Assembly (NCBI GenBank): GCA_029821455.1
Contig: JALGTI010000339.1
Location: 1-6,256, forward strand
Direction: 5' to 3'
Source: Candidatus Zipacnadia bacterium
GTDB lineage: Bacteria > Armatimonadota > Zipacnadia > Zipacnadales > Zipacnadaceae
Length of the DNA: 6,256 nt
Below are positions 4,225 through 6,256 of the stretch, in pieces (within the stretch, counting starts at the first letter, position 1; every line of letters starts with the position of its first letter). Below the pieces are notes generated by a model. That model worked only from the letters and a program-made list of their open reading frames with translations. It made no database searches and was not told the origin of the DNA. The translations under genes and the position numbers were made by a program.

Positions 4225-6256
4225 TGATCTACAAGGTCGTTGCCGGAGCCGGCACTGGTAAGACTTTCGCTCTGGCTCACCGCTTCGTGTGGCTCGTGAC
4301 GGCCAAGGACATGCGCCCGGACCGCATCCTCACCCTCACCTTCACCGACGCAGCCGCCGCTGAAATGAGGGCGCGCATCAAGGCGCTCTTGCGCGGGAAC
4401 GGGCACAGTTTCACAGGCGAACTGTGGGTACAGACATTTCACAGCTTCGCGGTACGCATTATCCGCGACTATAGCTACGAAGCCGGGTTGCCGCCTGACC
4501 TCGAGATCCTGAGCGAAACTCGTCAGCATCTGGAGATCCAGAGATTGCTCGATGGGCTACTGGCCGGCGACTTTGCTGTCCAGTTGGCCCTGAGACCTGA
4601 AGAATTAGCCAGGCTCGGACTGGCAGACACCGAAAGCCTGGCACGAACAGTATCCGGATTGATCAGCCGCGCCAAGTGCTACGGCCTCAGCCCCCAGCAG
4701 TTCAGAGACGACGCGCTAGGCCGCTGCGACGCTTTCTATGAAGCGTTGCTGGAGCCCGAACAGGCGTGGGCACTGGAAGACCCGGTGGAGATACCCTTCC
4801 AACTCCGTGCGCGCCTTGCCAGCAAGCTACAAGATAATGCCATCGCTGACGCTGACCTCAGCGATACCTCTTCACACCGCGATGTTCGCAAGCTCTATTA
4901 TTCAAGTCTGAGACCACTAGAACGCCGGCGAGATGCTGCTGAAATGTTCGAGCGACAGCACCTTGCCGAGCGGGGTATTATCGAGGTGGCCGCCAGCGTC
5001 TATGGCTTATATCAGGAGCGACTGGCAGCGGCGGGAGCTCTAGATTTCGACGATCAGATTCTGAGGGCCAGAGAACTGCTGCAAGAAGGCAACCCACCGC
5101 GCGGACGGGAGCTGGCCGACTACTTCGACTACATCCTGGTGGACGAGTTCCAGGACACCTCGCCGGCGCAGATGCAGCTTCTGCAGGCCGTCGCGCGCGC
5201 GCCGCAACTCCCGCCAAACCAGCCGGTCGGCAAGCCATACCACCCTCGACTAATGATCGTCGGAGATAAGAAGCAGTCCATTTACGGGTGGCGCAATGCA
5301 AGCCCGGAGAATATGGACAGGCTGCTACCCTTCGGCCCCGGCGAACAGATCAATGGCGTGGATGTCTGGTGGGGTCTGACGGAGAACTGGCGGTCCGACC
5401 AGAAGATAATTGACTGTGCCAATGAAGCCGCCCAGCGGGCCGAGCCGGATGATCCGGAGCTTGTGCCGACGCGCGATAACCACGGGCATGTTTTCAAAGC
5501 GCAGCCATTTGTTCCAGCAGAGGACGAGGGCGTGCGTCACAGCCGTCGTCGCGAGGCGGCATACATCGCCGAGCAGATAATTGAACTGACCCAAAAGCCC
5601 GAGTTCAAAGACAAAGGCCTCGGCCTAGGTGACATAGCCATCCTGATGCGCAAGCGTGGAGCGTTCCGCTTCCTTAAGGCTGCACTCGAGAGTCGGGGCA
5701 TACTCTATCAGGACCAGGGCGGTGTGGGCTTCTTTGACCACCCGGTGGCGCGTGATGTGCTAGCCTGGCTGCGCGTGCTTGACAATCCGTCTGATAATGG
5801 CTCCCTCGCCCGGCTGCTCCAGAGGCCGCCGCTGTGCCTGAGCGACAGAGAGCTTTTCCTGCTGGCTACTCGACCTGAGCTGCGCAGTTCCGACGCTGAC
5901 GACGAGCGCCTCCAACGCAAGGCCGTGCCCCTCTGCGCGATGCTTAGCGAACTGGCAGCCGGGGAGGACGACTGGCGCGACGAGGTAGAGCGTCAGGAGT
6001 TGCCTGTTGAGCAGATCACTAGCTTCCACAAGATACTTACCGACCTGCAAACCTATGCTTCTCTGCATCCCGCCGCGATGGTGCTGAGCGAGCTGTTCCG
6101 CCTGGTTTCAGATTACAGCCAGGCCCTGTCGGACCCAGACCGCCGCTCAGCCCCAACAGTACGAACCACCTTTGAGGCGATTATCAGTGACCTCAGCGAT
6201 GATAGCCGCCACCAGGTGGCTCTGGACGCGCTTGTGGCGGCTCTAGACCTGTATCA
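4224..6256 (+). CDS. AddA/UvrD-type superfamily 1 DNA helicase, 3' end outside the window
   Basis: This ATP-driven DNA helicase subunit is the expected partner of the AddB-like protein in unwinding and resecting double-strand ends. The visible 677 residues hold intact motifs: P-loop GAGTGKT (8-14), motif Ia LTLTFTDAAAAEM (36-48), motif Ib QTFHSF (70-75), DFDD (274-277), motif II LVDEFQDTS (305-313), motif III VGDKKQSIYGWRN (346-358), motif IV LTENWRS (385-391), and the domain 2 segment DIAILMRKRGAF (469-480), then VGFFDHPVARDVLAWLRVLDNP. Motifs V and VI, and any RecB-type nuclease domain, would lie beyond the edge, so AddA cannot be separated from a nuclease-less UvrD relative or AdnB. The ATG at 4224 overlaps the previous stop (TGATG), which favours coupled translation. 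An in-frame TGA at 4206 rules out an upstream start, so the N-terminal Q motif of AddA, PcrA and UvrD is absent. No stop occurs up to the right edge. Confidence 0.88.
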   Translation, partial: MIYKVVAGAGTGKTFALAHRFVWLVTAKDMRPDRILTLTFTDAAAAEMRARIKALLRGNGHSFTGELWVQTFHSFAVRIIRDYSYEAGLPPDLEILSETRQHLEIQRLLDGLLAGDFAVQLALRPEELARLGLADTESLARTVSGLISRAKCYGLSPQQFRDDALGRCDAFYEALLEPEQAWALEDPVEIPFQLRARLASKLQDNAIADADLSDTSSHRDVRKLYYSSLRPLERRRDAAEMFERQHLAERGIIEVAASVYGLYQERLAAAGALDFDDQILRARELLQEGNPPRGRELADYFDYILVDEFQDTSPAQMQLLQAVARAPQLPPNQPVGKPYHPRLMIVGDKKQSIYGWRNASPENMDRLLPFGPGEQINGVDVWWGLTENWRSDQKIIDCANEAAQRAEPDDPELVPTRDNHGHVFKAQPFVPAEDEGVRHSRRREAAYIAEQIIELTQKPEFKDKGLGLGDIAILMRKRGAFRFLKAALESRGILYQDQGGVGFFDHPVARDVLAWLRVLDNPSDNGSLARLLQRPPLCLSDRELFLLATRPELRSSDADDERLQRKAVPLCAMLSELAAGEDDWRDEVERQELPVEQITSFHKILTDLQTYASLHPAAMVLSELFRLVSDYSQALSDPDRRSAPTVRTTFEAIISDLSDDSRHQVALDALVAALDLY

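Noticed and set aside
3978..4529. 183-codon open frame on the minus strand across the AddB/AddA junction
   Set aside because: It lies antisense to two recognised coding regions, shows no recognisable motif, and is explained by GC-rich antisense openness.

Overview
The window is ordinary chromosomal DNA from a GC-rich bacterium (roughly 60% GC by rough count). A secreted penicillin-binding-protein-4-type peptidase with a Sec signal peptide is encoded next to a two-gene AddAB/AdnAB-like helicase-nuclease locus. The envelope gene suits a diderm or other peptidoglycan-bearing bacterium. Nothing in the window fixes the phylum. I see no mobile element, CRISPR array, tRNA or rRNA.

Layout. On the left edge, minus strand, lies the first 94 codons of a dacB-like D-Ala-D-Ala carboxypeptidase/endopeptidase (3..284); the rest is outside the window. 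A divergent 201-bp intergenic region (285..485) follows. The plus strand then carries a flavoredoxin-type flavin reductase (486..1055), a 25-bp gap, an AddB-like helicase plus [4Fe-4S] RecB-family nuclease gene (1081..4224) and, overlapping its stop by one base (TGATG), an AddA/UvrD-type helicase (4224..6256) that runs off the right edge. There are no gene-free stretches over 300 bp.

The two helicase genes should encode the two subunits of one double-strand-break end-processing machine. The downstream subunit has intact helicase motifs I to IV as far as it is visible. The upstream subunit keeps its P-loop but has degenerate motifs II, III, IV and V, as expected of an AddB-like partner that no longer works as a full motor, and it carries an iron-sulphur-stapled PD-(D/E)XK nuclease domain.

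The main surprise is that the AddB-like gene is broken twice as written. An 8-bp tandem duplication (period-8 tract 3196..3214) throws the helicase part out of frame with the nuclease part; removing one unit joins them without a stop. A second shift near 3921..3940 falls in the conserved QxxxY motif of the nuclease, and adding back two bases (TA) after 3929 would restore QLPAYAW. A separate perfect 18-bp tandem duplication (3418..3455), in frame, sits between the two lesions. The gene is therefore a recent pseudogene, a split gene that restarts at a GTGA overlap, a slippage-switchable gene, or partly an assembly or sequencing artefact. The window alone cannot decide which. I did not find a previously undescribed system; the unusual part is the state of this addB-like gene.
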